Of a stretch of 64,000 nucleotides of DNA, positions 26,756 through 39,510 are shown piece after piece. Below the pieces are notes generated by a model, which was not told the origin of the DNA, did no database searches, and was given only the letters and a program-made list of their open reading frames with translations. The translations under genes were made by a program, and so were the position numbers. The stretch is taken from the NCBI RefSeq assembly GCF_001949145.1, contig NW_019091421.1, positions 1,550,173-1,614,172 of the forward strand. Direction: 5' to 3'. This stretch comes from Acanthaster planci (lineage: Eukaryota; Echinodermata; Asteroidea; Valvatida; Acanthasteridae). Each line of letters begins with the position of its first letter. Within the stretch, counting starts at the first letter, position 1.

Positions 26756-27627
26756 TCTTACCTAATTTGGTTTCTATCGAACACCGCCATGTGTGTTTGC
26801 TGCTAAAAACAGTGCGCCTACGGCACAGCCCGAGTGCTTACAAGCAATCAGCGTGCCGGCACACGCAGCTAAAATTAGCCACCCCTCATCACCAATAGCC
26901 CCGCAACTGTTGGTGTCTATTAATATTTCTCCTGGCTTCCATTGCCTCCCCAAGAGGGCCAGGGAGAAACACCACGGCCGTACATCTCACCTTGGGACGG
27001 ACTCCCCCACGTGAACGGGAAATGACCAATTACACAGACTACCCGGTGAACGTCCACCGAAGTCAATTGAAGACGACACCCGCTTTTTCTGCCTTATTTC
27101 CTGAAACTGTTATCACGGTGTGCACTCATACCCTAGGAGAAGAACAACTTGCTACGCTCGCTCCCGAGGATTCGGAAAGATGCCCGCCACTGGATAATTA
27201 AAGTAATGGAAAATGACGTGAAATCGTACATGGAGAAAACTCTTACATAGGTCAACATTTGACCTCGTTCTTCCGCCAAGCAAAGATGGCAGAGCAAAAA
27301 AGTATTGAGGTATCAATCTTCAGGGTGATTTTGATAAATCTGTCTTTGCTGAGACTGTATATGAACGAGGTATGACAAGGTCAGATTTCTATATTGTATA
27401 CATGCTACTTTTGGTCAATTTGAATGATTATTTTTGCTTAGAAAAGTTCATCTTTGCTTCCACGATATAGAAAAGGTTGGCAACTATGTGGTAGACATAT
27501 AGCGTTTGGTATTAAAAAAAGATACAACCACTTGACCTAAATTTTGCACCAAAATGACCAACACTGGAAAACCAACTTTTCTCAACTCTTTTGTACGATT
27601 GCTCGAAATATCGGTCGACCTTAATAA

Positions 27628-28219
27628 AACGTACCGACACACTAATAAAATGCATTTGAAATGCATTGTACAGGTCAGCATTTACAAAGTAAAGAGCTAT
27701 ATTTCAAACTAAATGTCAGTAAGATTAGCACAAAATACGGTATATTCGAGGAATGTTTGTGGCACACAAACCTATATTGAAAATAATTACTCAGAGAATG
27801 TTGCATTAAAAAAAATAAAAAAAGAAAAATTATTGCATAAAAAAATGAGATCTGGATGTGTTCCAACTTGTAAAATCTTCCATCTGACACTTGGACACCG
27901 TAAACCTCGTACATCTCAATCTCAAACGTACCGACACACTAATAAAATGCATTTGAAATGCATTGTACAGGTCAGCACTTACAAAGTAAAGAGCTATATT
28001 TCAAACTAAATGTCAGTAAGATTAGCACAAAATACGGTATATTCGAGGAATGTTTGTGGCACACAAACCTATATTGAAAATAATTACTCAGAGAATGTTG
28101 CATTTAAAAAAAATAAAAAAAGAAAAATTATTGCATAAAAAAATGAGATCTGGATGTGTTCCAACTTGTAAAATCTTCCATCTGACACTTGGACACCGTA
28201 AAACTCGTACATCTCAATC
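27628..28219. repeat. Near-identical tandem duplication, 297-bp unit
   Basis: Copy 1 (27628-27924) and copy 2 (27925-28219) match almost base for base (both start AAACGTACCGACACACTAAT). They differ by a few substitutions and one A in a homopolymer. Such low divergence indicates a recent duplication or an assembly artefact. Copy 2 runs into an open frame continuing to 28340, but no domain is recognised. Confidence 0.9.
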
Positions 28220-29402
28220 CTTCGAAAAGGTAGGCCTATTAGCCAATAAGCTCGTGAATGACATTATCGAGGATGATGCAACTGCTAACATCCCACCAGA
28301 GTCACATTGGAAATATACCAAGATAAAAGTAGCTTCTTGAATGTCACAAAATTTAAATCCTCCGCAAGTGTTCCTGATATTAATGGCTTCCCGGTCTTGG
28401 TGCCAATGCGTTCAGTGTAATGCGGGCGATGACTAACATAGCGGCCGGCCGCCGATCATCGTCCACTATGGTCGGTTGACCTGACCGAGGCCAATCAAGC
28501 GGTGAAAATGTGTGCTCCAGACTTCAAATACGTACGACACTTATGAGGGTGCACCAGAAGACCGCATCGAAATAACTGGATTCTAGATTAATATTAGCAG
28601 TTTGGTTAAAACCATACCTTAGTGGGAGTTCTTTTAGAGTTCTGTTCCTTTAATTAATAGACATTTCAAGAGCCGTTTCAGTAAAGGATGCGGTGGCTGC
28701 AGCACTGTGATGACTGTGTGTGTTCAAGAAACAAATTTGCAGTAATATAGAGAATTGTCAGAATTACGCCTATCGCAGGCAAGTCAGTCGAATTTATTAA
28801 ATCAAATTCTATTAACAGGAATAGGAAATTGATGTTGAAAGAGTTAGTGACTTCATCTCACAAATCGATTTATAAAATTGAAATAACCCTTCATTTTTCG
28901 AATGAGTCGTAGTATCATCGCACGATTTGCACCTAAAAGTAATCTGACAGATGGAAAATGTGTGAATATCGGCTGGGAGATTGGCTGGAACAATTCCCAG
29001 TGAAAACAGATCCGCTTTACATAGAAATGGTTGCTGTCAAAACCAACATTCAATTCAAACACTGATCAAAATAGTGACTTGGTAAAAGGATGGCATTGGG
29101 CGAAGAGGATTAATCGCACACAGTTTGATTGCATGATTCCTGTACCAACAATTTTCCTCCAGTCAACCCCTCGTATGATTTTCGTGGAGCTGTTTTAGCT
29201 CTGAACTTTGCCAAGTACATATCATTTGGCAATGCAGAAAGACAACTTGAAATACCAACCCCCAAATGGCATGAGCTTATTCAACTTCTCAGCGGATGAA
29301 TACACAATATCAAATGGTACAGTTTACAAAAGAGAGCATTACAAACATAAATAACATGTTTAGTGTGTGGAAAGCAGCCAATTTCAAATGCATGCGTACG
29401 TG

Positions 29403-29487
29403 TGGTGATCCCTGGGAAGGATTCGAACCCTCATTGTCGAAGAATTTCACAAAGTAATACCAAAACGACTTTAAACCAATCAGACAT
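29403..29487 (-). repeat. tRNA-like (SINE head or tRNA relic)
   Basis: On the minus strand, a perfect pol III B box GGTTCGAATCC (29419-29429) follows an A-box-like TGGTTTAAAG (29469-29478) by about 40 bases. The stem around the B box pairs, but no acceptor stem closes, so this is not a functional tRNA gene. Confidence 0.45.
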
Positions 29488-30083
29488 TGTCCCATCTCCG
29501 CTCAAATCGCTGGTAGGAATGAATGAGAGTGTACGGAGTAAATCCTATACAGGAATCTGAAATTCAACCGCTAAACGGGAATATCTTTGCACTGGAGTCC
29601 AGCTCGGTCAATCAACGTTGGAACGTATGTTGCCTTGCCAACTCAATGAATTGTCGACACATCAAACGGAACAAACAAGCATTACGCCGAATCGGAAGCG
29701 TGGCCATCTCAATCGCCGGGCAAGCTGCATACGACAGTGCCTTGATAGGTGGAATGCGGATGCCCTATTCGCGGGAAGCCGGCTAAAGTTGAAGTCCGTG
29801 AAGGGTTCTCTTTATTAAACCTCTCGTGTAGACCCGCGAGTATCGCCTCGGATTACAGGACTGTAGGTTCCTTCGTAATCTGATGGTTATTTACTCAGCC
29901 AAAGATAGGCATACCGACGAAACGGTGAATTAAAAGGTTAGGCGCACTGTGCCGAAAACTGAATGTAGTGTAGTTGTTGCAGAAGATGTACGCGCATTGA
30001 CCCGATGTGAAAGTACACACTGCATGCAAAAAACCCGGTGTTATCGGAGGACGATACCAACACTTTACACCGGTATTAAAATG

Positions 30084-30281
30084 TATAGTATTATTTCAAG
30101 ACTTTTGGTGTTATTTTCAACACCATCCAGTAACACTTGTAGGTGTATAAAGTAACACCAGCGGTGTTAAAGTAACTCATTTTATAGTATTATTTCAAGA
30201 CTTTTGGTGTTATTTTCAACACCATCCAGTAACACTTGTAGGTGTATAAAGTAACACCAGCGGTGTTAAAGTAACTCATTT
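30084..30281. repeat. 99-bp tandem repeat rich in GTGTTA/TAACAC palindromes
   Basis: TATAGTATTATTTCAAGAC starts at 30084 and at 30183, and the two 99-base units are essentially identical. Each unit contains complementary words (GGTGTTATTTTCAACACC, AGTAACAC, TAACACCAGCGGTGTTA) able to fold into small hairpins. Related words extend 50-100 bases on either side. Confidence 0.9.
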
Positions 30282-33094
30282 TGGCAGTGGTCATCTAATA
30301 ATACCAAGAAGTGTTGTTTTTAACACCAGAGTTACGGATATGTCTTTTGGGCAGAATTATATTCCATGTTCTTGAAAGTAACTCGTTTGAAGGGGTAATC
30401 TGCTTTGGTGTCTTTAAAATCCAGTAATTTAAGAATAATGAAAAGATGAGGTTATGGTTAGGGTTCTCCCTTTTATGGAGAGAAACTCCCTCTAAATAAA
30501 ACTGATTTTTGCCTCCTTCTCTTATAGAGCAGAAGATTTGAGTCTGCTGCCACCAAGTGTATGAATCAATCCAGAATTTTGTTCCTCGCGTACAAAAATC
30601 AACAAGCAAACAGGGTATAAGAGGCAAAGTGATCATTCACCGCTCCACGGCTCCATCTATAACCGCTCATAAATCACCGTGAGCTGCCCGCAGCATGCAG
30701 ACCGATCATTGCCTGAAGGAGAACAGGTAAACCGCGATAACCCTTGCACAGTGCTCGGGTTTAATACGTAAGCGACCCTGATGGATCAACCGAGGGTTGT
30801 TTTCAGTTTTTAAATAAAAGTCCGGATGTATGTCAAAAGTACAGCTCACCCTTTGACCAAAACAGTCATCAATATGGGTTGCATGCGCGTGGCAGTGTTT
30901 GGACATAGTCAATCAGCGTAATTCGTCTCTGCTTTCGAGGCGATTGTTTTGGGGTACCAAAGAGCGGAGTTCGTGTCATGGGCTTTTAAGTGTGTCAACA
31001 CAGCGGTCCATTTATCGTGGCCACTGATGTCGATGGTTCAGTCTGTCTTGCGTGTGTGAGCGCTCAAGTTTTCCTTTATCAATGACGCATACGTGTATCA
31101 ATTGAAGATATGTTGCATTTGGAGTCCGACATGTTACCTAAGTATCTAGTTAAATGGCGTTTGTCCTCGTCAGAACACTTACGAAAGGTGTCAACAGTTG
31201 CGTATGAGGACTATGGAATTCCCGAACAGAGTCAAGCCATATTTTCTAAATAAGAGAGTAGCATTTAAAAACACCATTCAAAGACAAGAACTCGGTTTAT
31301 TTGATCATATCATGTAGGTGCACGCTGGCCAAAAATCTCTTTCTTGGATAGAATAAGCAATGACATTCTCAACACATGAAGAATGTCAAGCAAGGTTATT
31401 CTAGGAAAGTGGTATCGAGTTCTGTACCTGCACTGGGTGCCAGATATGCAGCTGAGAAGCTGAGAGATTCACTCTACGTAAAAAATTTGGGATTGGGCGC
31501 GTGTGCCAGCCTGTATGAATTTTGGCTTCATCGTCATCACTGTTTAACTTGAGTGGTTCAAGAGAGACCATTCACATGGGACTGGCTGGCCTGACCTTGA
31601 CAAATATTGTTCACTCAGGCCGACGTGAAAGGCCAGCGCGAGTTCTAGTGATTGATCATTAGGACTGATGACAAGTGACAACATTAATGCTTCATTGCAG
31701 CAAATCTTACAGAGACCTAGGCTATAGTTTACATAGGATAACATACGCTAACAACCCACTCTGAGACAAGTTTCCATAAACAATACCAAAATGCCTTTTG
31801 GGCTCTTGCCGATTCTTCTGACGTTTCTCTGTAAGTGTATTCTAGAAAGGTACACAACCTTTTGAAAGGTTAAACATTGCAATGCGAGTGTGCAACACTG
31901 TTTACAAAGAGATCACGTTCAAAATTTCGAAGGTTTAGAATGCCTGTCAACATTCTCACATTTCAAGTGGGAACGAAGACTTCCACCTTTTTACACATTT
32001 GCAAGCGATACGGACAAGCGCCGGTTAAGCAAATGGACTGCCTAGAACAGAAATCAGCGCCGTCGCTCGTCAGCAAACAATGTTCCGTGAAAATTGGCTC
32101 GACAGAGGGTGAAAGGCCCTGCAGCGCTGACGGATATATTGCCAGATCGCCTCCCGAGCGGCTGCCTATGGTTGGGTTGTGTGATAGCATGCGATCCAGT
32201 TTATGAGGTTCGCCGGCGCACAGCTCGACCAACAAGAATAAGGACCGTATCACGCAGTTAAGACCCCCAGTCAACGATTTCGAAAAGCGATACTCACGTT
32301 TCTCCCTTCATTGGTATTTATTGGTGTTTAGTCTGACTTTTGTGAGCAATATGTCGTTTTATGGGTGTGCAAACGTGAGAGGTTTATAATGATGTGCTCA
32401 GACGTCTGCTAACTCACGCGTATGTTAAAAGGTATCTCTGTTAATATCGTAAGGATAACACTACATAAAATAACAGTTACCCTGTTTTCGTACAAGGGAA
32501 AAAAGTATTGTGGTGGAACTGCAAGACATTTGCCATAGATAGCAGTGAAAGGCTCTAAGGAGAAAAGCCAGGGGGACCTGAGGGAGGATAGAATGCCACA
32601 CGGTGTGATAAACAACCAGGCATGAATTATGTCTTTTCCGCGGGATTCATGACAGGGTGCATTTCCAGTTTTTTTATGCCCGGCCTCTAACATTTGTATA
32701 CAATAAGGACTTCAGGTGCAGCGCAGCGGCTTTCAATAGCGTACGTGATTCGTGACATCCGAAGGCTTCTGCACAAGAGTAAAAGACACTGCCTTTCACT
32801 GAGATGGATGAAGTCCGTGACAGACAAGAGAGTAATTACATTTTCTGGCAAAACGTTGGAAATATCTAACAGAGACAGCAGATAATTCTTGAGAGTTCTT
32901 GCACATTTATTCCAGTTCAATGATTATGGTGGGTCGACTGCCAGCTCACAATTTGATCTGACTACCCACTTCTGTTACGAGCGAGGTATATATGACAAAA
33001 TGGCTGCTGTAAGAAAGGCTTGCAGATCATAACACAAATGTAGGCGTCCGAATTGTAAAAGTATGGAAGGGTATTGATAGCATGCACAAAAGAC

Positions 33095-33202
33095 GGAAAT
33101 AGGGTAGTCAGTTTTGCCGGACTAGCGGGTATTAAGGGGGTTAGGCCTTATGGGAATACTATGAAGGATGTCCCAGGTTCGACTCCTGGATGGCTTTTTT
33201 TC
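33095..33202 (+). repeat. tRNA-like sequence with pol III-type terminator
   Basis: A perfect 5-bp T-arm (CCAGG-TTCGACT-CCTGG, 33172-33188) contains a B-box match (GGTTCGACTCC). A run of eight T follows at 33195-33202. An imperfect anticodon-like stem (CCTTAT...ATGAAGG) precedes it. No acceptor stem pairs. The best reading is a tRNA-derived SINE or tRNA relic. Confidence 0.4.
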
Positions 33203-35404
33203 AATCCTTTTTTGAGTTTATTTCCTGCTGGTAAAGTTCAATTTGAAAAATCTATCCTTGAAAACTTGTTTTGTGCGATTGAAAACGCTCACGTTAATTG
33301 AGCCTCACTTATTAACGTGGAACCTTTATTACATAATATGACATAATCCACGTTTTGAATTTTGGCAATTGCTGTACAAGCCACGTTTTATTAACGGCGG
33401 GTGGGTGCTTACGCATCCCGTGCCTAAAGTTCGGCCGTTGTTTTCTATCATTTAACTATAACCACTACGTTGCACCCTACAACGGGCATTTGGACACTCA
33501 CTTTTGTATAGTTTGAAGAGTCAGACTCAGTGAGTGGATGCCACGTTGATTATGATTTTGGGGCCAGAATATTGTCAGAGTGCTTGCATAGCAGAGACCA
33601 GCACTATTAAAGTTCGATCCATGCTCTGTCAAAGGATTGGCGTGTGGACATGGTTATCTTGAAATCCTTACCGCTAATTTATAGCCACCAATTTGGAGAA
33701 TTAACAATCGCCACAGTGAAGGTCGTGTCATACACGGGATATTTATCAAACCGTACGTGATGGGTGCTCGTGATTCAATTAGCACAGGTCCTGTTTGTTT
33801 GGACTTAACTGGCCTGCCCTTGTTTACAGTTCGACGCAGAGTCGTGACGTTCCAATGTCAGAGCTGCCGCGGCCAAATAATCCGCTCGAATCAATTTCTA
33901 CCATTTTCCGGGATTCATTAAGGGCAGAAATGATCCCCTTTTGGGGGCCTGAGGGTCGCGAGTAGGCGTCGGCAGTGGATGTGATAGCGATCGGCCTTTA
34001 CTGGACCGCCCTCTCTGATCATATCGCTGGAGAGACGATGGTTCACTACCTCTGCATTGTGCCTCGCTCGTCAACAGATTTATTTGTGGTTCCAGGAAAA
34101 ACTCCATCCAGGGTTGTGTTTTCGCGAACGCATTGCTTGTCTCAAAACAGAAAAAAAGAATACACTGACGTGATAACAGATAAAGCCTGATGAAGTTTTT
34201 AGGCTATTGTGCGATTTTTGGACTGATTTTTTTCCAGAAAAACCATATTGAAACCTCATTGCTGCCACTTGCGAAGCTGTTATGACCACCAGTAACATTG
34301 TAGTTTGGAATCTTCTTACTGGTTTTCTACTTCAGTTTAGTAGCGACAAACGAGTCTGCTGTCCCCAAGACTTTTTGTTATGATTTGTTGGGGATATTGA
34401 GGACGGAGATATGTTTTGAAAGTTGCACCAACGTCTCATTGGCAATTTATTTACTATGCTGTCTACACTTCAACTCTAGAGAATATTTTGAAACATTGAT
34501 TAAACCATCACCTGCGAAAGAAACAAGTCTTCAAACCTCAGATTTCGACCTGTTATTGGTAGTGTTTGCATTATTGATTCCTCGTATTTCATTAAGGTGT
34601 TCGCAAGACGCGCATTTTGTCCGAACTGGCCAACAGGAGACCTTGATTGGTTTGGTCGGACCCCCTTGAGGCAAGGCATGACGGCAACAAATTGGATTGT
34701 GACCCGGAAAAAACTCAATTCCCCACGTTCGTCATCTTGCCGGTTCCCCTGATATGCGTGGTCCGTTCAGCGTCCAACGTGCCCGATCGCGCAAGTGCGT
34801 GTGCGTTAAACGCTCGGTCGTTGAACCGCCTCTAGATGGTGTGCCGTCCATGAGGGATTTACCGCTCACGGGTAATTCATCGACAGGATTTCTCACTAAT
34901 CAAGTTAATTGATGCGATTAGTTGGGTTTGATTACGCTCAATTCGTGGCGTAATTCGGCAGTAATTGTGACTGTCATTACCGCGGGTTAGATTCCTGTTC
35001 CCCCAGATCACTTTGGTCTGTGTCTTTTCTCTCCCTCTTGGTATCCATTGCATTGCCAAAACTGAGCGGACATATTGAACACTTTTTGCTATTAGCTTGT
35101 AAACATGTTTAAATGCTAAAAGGGCTTAGAGTATTGATTGGTGGTGTCTATCAATTGAACACTGACATTTATAGAAATATGACACGGAGTTTTTTCTGTC
35201 CATGTTAGCAAAGTGATAGCAAGGTTTAGGGGTTATACCTGCCCGTGCTTCTATGTACAAAGCTGTCACTTGGGCTGGGCATAGAGCAGCTACCTGATTG
35301 AAACCCCACAGCTACCCTAGCGAGATCCATATCAGTGCAAGAAGCGGAGCAGCTCTCTTGCCAGCCTCTGCCGGCTACTCTCTCCCTTTCAATTCCCCTT
35401 CTCC

Positions 35405-35430
35405 CGTGCTATAAATGAGCTCGCTGGCCT
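35405..35430 (+). promoter_or_regulatory. Isolated TATA-box-like motif in a GC-richer stretch
   Basis: GCTATAAATGAGCTCGC near 35409 lies in a more GC-rich block (35280-35680) than its surroundings. No downstream exon was recognised, so promoter function is a guess. Confidence 0.15.
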
Positions 35431-37168
35431 CCCTGCAACCCGCGGGCAGATCTCGCCAAAACTTTACAGAAATCCCAATTAACTCTGCCGTAACTAACGA
35501 GAATGATTAAACCCCAGCCTCTCCTTGCCTATCCGTCACCCCTCCAGTCTCTCTACCGGTCCCCTGGTAAAAAGCCCAAATTGACCTTACAGTGATGAAG
35601 TCTACGTCCCCGGTGAAGACGAGGTTTGTTCCCTTCCATCGCTGGTTCAATTGATCCATTGTACTTGCCTTTCTCGCTTATTGCTAGCCCCAGGTAACAA
35701 TTTGACGCGGTAAAGAAACTATACAAGAAAAAACCAGAAGTGAAAAGGAAAAGCTTTTCAATGAAACATGTTTTTGTTTGGTTAAATATCAGATAGGATT
35801 TTACAGGTTCAAACCTTGCAATCAGAGAAAAAATTGCAAGTTGAACGATTAGTCATAACCCTCTGACGCACACGCAGGTTTTTAAAATGCATATTCGATC
35901 GTTGGCTATGTTGGTTAATTTGCTTTTATAACGACCACCGTACAGCCTTGGAGGAAATCCGACGTCAAAAATTCTTCTGGCAAACAATGCGCGAAATCCT
36001 TCTGAATTCTGGAATTATGACTGTGAATGCAACGAGAAGAAAGCCCGGGAATTATACACATACACAAAGCATTTTCACTTCAGAGTGTTTGTCCACAAAA
36101 AATATTTCTTGATGAGTCAGAAATCGCTCGGTGGCATAATGTTTGAGGCTAGCAATTACACTGACTCGATACCAAAACAGATTAAATATCACTTAGATGC
36201 CGATAAATTCGATTATTCGGCATTGGGGCTCGAGTAAGGCCGAACGAAATGGCTATGGCTGGAATTGGTAATTGGGTCTATGTGAACGGCATGAAGCCGC
36301 TAGCTAGCAGCTTCGTGTGTTACCTCCAGCCGAAGACAAGTCATTCAGACACGGCCAAGTACTACTGCCCGCGTCATAACTCCGTTCACGTTCCTGCGCA
36401 GTTCCGAAGGCTTATTCTTACACAAGCGACAGGCACTCATTTCATGCACAGTGTTATTTCGATCTTGTCCGTTCCCTGGGGGTACTTTTCTGCGACTGAA
36501 AAAAAGATAAACAAGAGTATTGAATTAAATTGAAAACCGACAAAATAAGCTGCTCCAAAAGTGTCACAATTTCTGGCGGGGAGAGGCACCTTTTGTATTG
36601 CAGACGTCATCGTTTGACAGTGAGTGCTTGCTGCGTAAACAAAAGTCCCTCTTGAAAATCGAAAGCAGACCACGACAACGGGCAACCATGGTCACGGCAA
36701 ATTAAATTAAAGAGCTAGTTTATCGTCGTTACTTTTGTTAAAATATCCTGTATCTTCTTCGTGACCCTGCACTTTCGAACTTTCCTTCACTTAAGGTGAT
36801 AAATGGTTATTAAAAGATGTGACGATTATTCTGCATCACTGCTCAGTTACAATAAATGTGATCGCTTTAAGACATCAAAGTAACGACGAAGGTGGATTTT
36901 TGGACAATCTTGGATGACAAACAGAGACAATTTTTATATGGCTTTTGAGTCGTCAGGTTTTCTCCAAATGCAAGCTCCTTGCAGAGACATTGGCTTTAAG
37001 ACCATTGACTTTTCGTTACAAAAATGTTTGGCAATATATCTTTGGCATATTATATCTTATATAAACGGCTAGTGAATACTAAGATCTACTGTAAAATGAT
37101 TTAACACTCACACCAAGAAAAGCAGGAAGACCATACACTAGAATTTCATTACGGTCTGCTTTATTTAT

Positions 37169-37370
37169 AGAATGGTCAGTGGCGTAACTACGGGGGGGGG
37201 GCCACCGGGGATGCCAGTGGGCCCCCCACTGGAAATCTGTGAATAATCTCCGCTAATTTTATATAGCTATGTAGCTGCAACTTATTTTTTTGTGGTGCCC
37301 CCTTGAAAATAATTTATGCACCCCTGGGTGCCCCCGGACAGTTAGCCCTAGCTACACCACTGAGAATGGT
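37169..37370. mobile_element. hAT-type MITE, 186 bp, with 8-bp target duplication
   Basis: The element 37177-37362 begins CAGTGGCGTAACTACGG and ends CCTAGCTACACCACTG, imperfect terminal inverted repeats of the hAT type. The exact 8-base direct repeat AGAATGGT flanks it (37169-37176 and 37363-37370). An 8-bp duplication is diagnostic of hAT insertion. There is no coding capacity; it would have needed a transposase supplied in trans. Confidence 0.93.
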
Positions 37371-37863
37371 CCGGCAGCTACTGCAAAGTCACTATCAGAG
37401 GGCCAATTTGTCAGTAGTCGAAATTAGTAAAATAACCATAAAACGAACAAAAGTCATGCTGGACTCTTCAGTTAGTCCCAGTTGTTCTAAAATAGCAAAA
37501 CAAAAACCTTGTGAACTTGGACAGCGCTTTTTATTAATCACACTAATATTAGCTTTCTTCAGAAAGGCATCATGCTTCTCCGTCTGACTTGCAAAATGGG
37601 ACGATCCTTTAAAAAAAAAGGCGGCAAGTCTGCTGTCAACGAGATGACACACACTGTCCAATGCTGCCAAAGAGTATCAGCTCGCTTAACATTCGTGTCG
37701 TTCCCCGTCTTGTCTCGCTTCCATTGAGCGATTATCAACGGTATCGACAGTAAAGAGAGCCGAATTTGCCATGCAGGGTACTATGTGTCTCCGCGGGTGT
37801 GTGGCATTAAAGGGCTATATGACACGACTGTTAAATGGGACCTTGTTCTGTGTGATGTTTACT

Positions 37864-37975
37864 CCCCTATCCGCCCCGAGCTGAAGTGCACCCTCAATCG
37901 GCGAAAGAAAGACATGTGGTTACAAGCGGGTTCTTGCACACGTTCTGCGTGTTCGAAAGGACTATCTGGTTCGTA
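37864..37975. repeat. Dispersed repeat, copy 1
   Basis: ATCCGCCCCGAGCTGAAGTG, AAAGAAAGACA and CACG-TTC-GCGTG words recur in the same order at 51572-51670. Confidence 0.55.
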
Positions 37976-38223
37976 AGTGTGACGTCACTTCAGTTTAAAC
38001 CACGCCCACTGCAGACGTGCACTGCACATAGGGTTACATGCATTGATCGCCGTTTATGTGGAACCATGGAACCGGAAGTTAACGCGCAACTTCTGCGATC
38101 GTCCAATGGGAGCTTGCGAATCGTGGCGCGTCCGCCTTTGTGACGAAGTCACTTAAGAACAGGATAAATGCCGGAAGAAATTAGAGAAATATGGAAGGGC
38201 TGCGTAGCACCGGCTAATCAGAA

Positions 38224-38299
38224 TATCGACAAGACTATAAGATTAAATCAGTGCTCTAAAATATCAGAGCACTGATTTAATCTTATATTCTTGTCGATA
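38224..38299. repeat. Near-perfect hairpin, 34-bp arms, 8-base loop
   Basis: The left arm 38224-38257 (TATCGACAAGACTATAAG ...) and right arm 38266-38299 pair at 33 of 34 positions around the loop AAAATATC. It is short for a MITE and its arms are AT-rich. A transcript through it would form a pre-miRNA-length stem. Confidence 0.9.
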
Positions 38300-39327
38300 G
38301 TCGGAATAAATTAGTTACGCGCACTCAGCGTGCTCTGCATCAAACGCGCATATACTTAAGCGCCTCATGGTGCGCCTATGTGGTGAGTAAAAAAAACACC
38401 CTCTTTTGTTTCGCTGGAAACGGATTAAGTGTAAAATGTTTTGCATACTTTGATTCATTCCATCTTGACACGTTCACTTTTTAAACATTGAAAAGCTGCC
38501 ATGCTTTACTTGACAAAATGGGGGCGCTTCTGCCGTGATGTCTTTTAAGGACGACGAAACTGTAAACCCAAAACTTTGCTAATTAAAACTATTCTGAGAA
38601 AGGTTAAGTGAATAGCTTACTGATATGAACCTAAACAACCAGGAATAACCAAAGAAAAGGAATCTAAGACCCTGAAAATCATAAATTCGGGAATATGTTG
38701 TACGAGGATTCTAGGCAAAAAGTGACGTCATACTTGTGATCATAAAATTTGCATAGGCCCCTAAGCATAAAACCAAAAAAGGGATCAAAATGAGAAAACA
38801 AATCAAAACAAACTTATTTATGAACTTGAATTGGTTAAATGGGATACTGATCGCCTGAACGAATGATTAGCCTATGAGCCCCGAGCTGGACCAAGAGAGG
38901 GCGCAAGTTTCCTAGCAACGGGGGCGTCTTTGGTTGGAACTGCATTTCGCTGGTTCACAAACGACTATGAAATGCACATGTTACGGTCGCGTCGCTACCA
39001 GCAAAACGAACACTCCTGACCAGAATGGCTCGTTTCCACCAAAGGCAGGGTGCTTCTGCTCAAGGCGGATAGCCTAGCTAGCATGTGGAGCCAGGTACTG
39101 GAACACTGTCACACCGCTTGTGATCAGTAGCCTTTTGCGTACAGCAGGAATCATCGACATGGGCAGAGACTTTGAGGGCAGATAAATATACAACCGACAG
39201 CAAACGGTGAGACAGATGGATTTCGAAAAATAGACAGGGCTGTTCAAACAGAACAGACCGATTTCGCCAGCTAAGTCAAGTGACCTAGAGTGGATATCAA
39301 ACATATGCAAACAAAGCGTCCTCCCAT

Positions 39328-39510
39328 AGCAAAGTGTGGCATAAGTGTCATTTACTAAAAATAAAGCCGACGGTCGGTAAAGTACTCAGACTACTGATGT
39401 GCTGAGCATCATACTGAAAATTGGCTTTATTTTTCGAAATCAACGCTTAGGCCTATGGAAGCACGTCATGTTTGTTTATGTTTGATACCCACTGCAGGTC
39501 ACATGACTTA
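39328..39510. repeat. Dispersed repeat family, copy 2
   Basis: This copy is collinear with 13081-13290. The internal inverted repeat is clearer here: AAAAATAAAGCC (about 39356) pairs with GGCTTTATTTTT (about 39423). Confidence 0.7.

Larger units (their letters stand above)
28341..37168. other. Mostly unique non-coding DNA
   Basis: Contains the tRNA-like relics and the 99-bp repeat listed separately. Otherwise only short frames without recognisable domains. Exons with weak signals could be missed by eye. Confidence 0.5.

Noticed and set aside
27713-28340. Two similar open frames of 96-98 codons
   Set aside because: They are similar only because the underlying 297 bases are duplicated; no domain is recognised.
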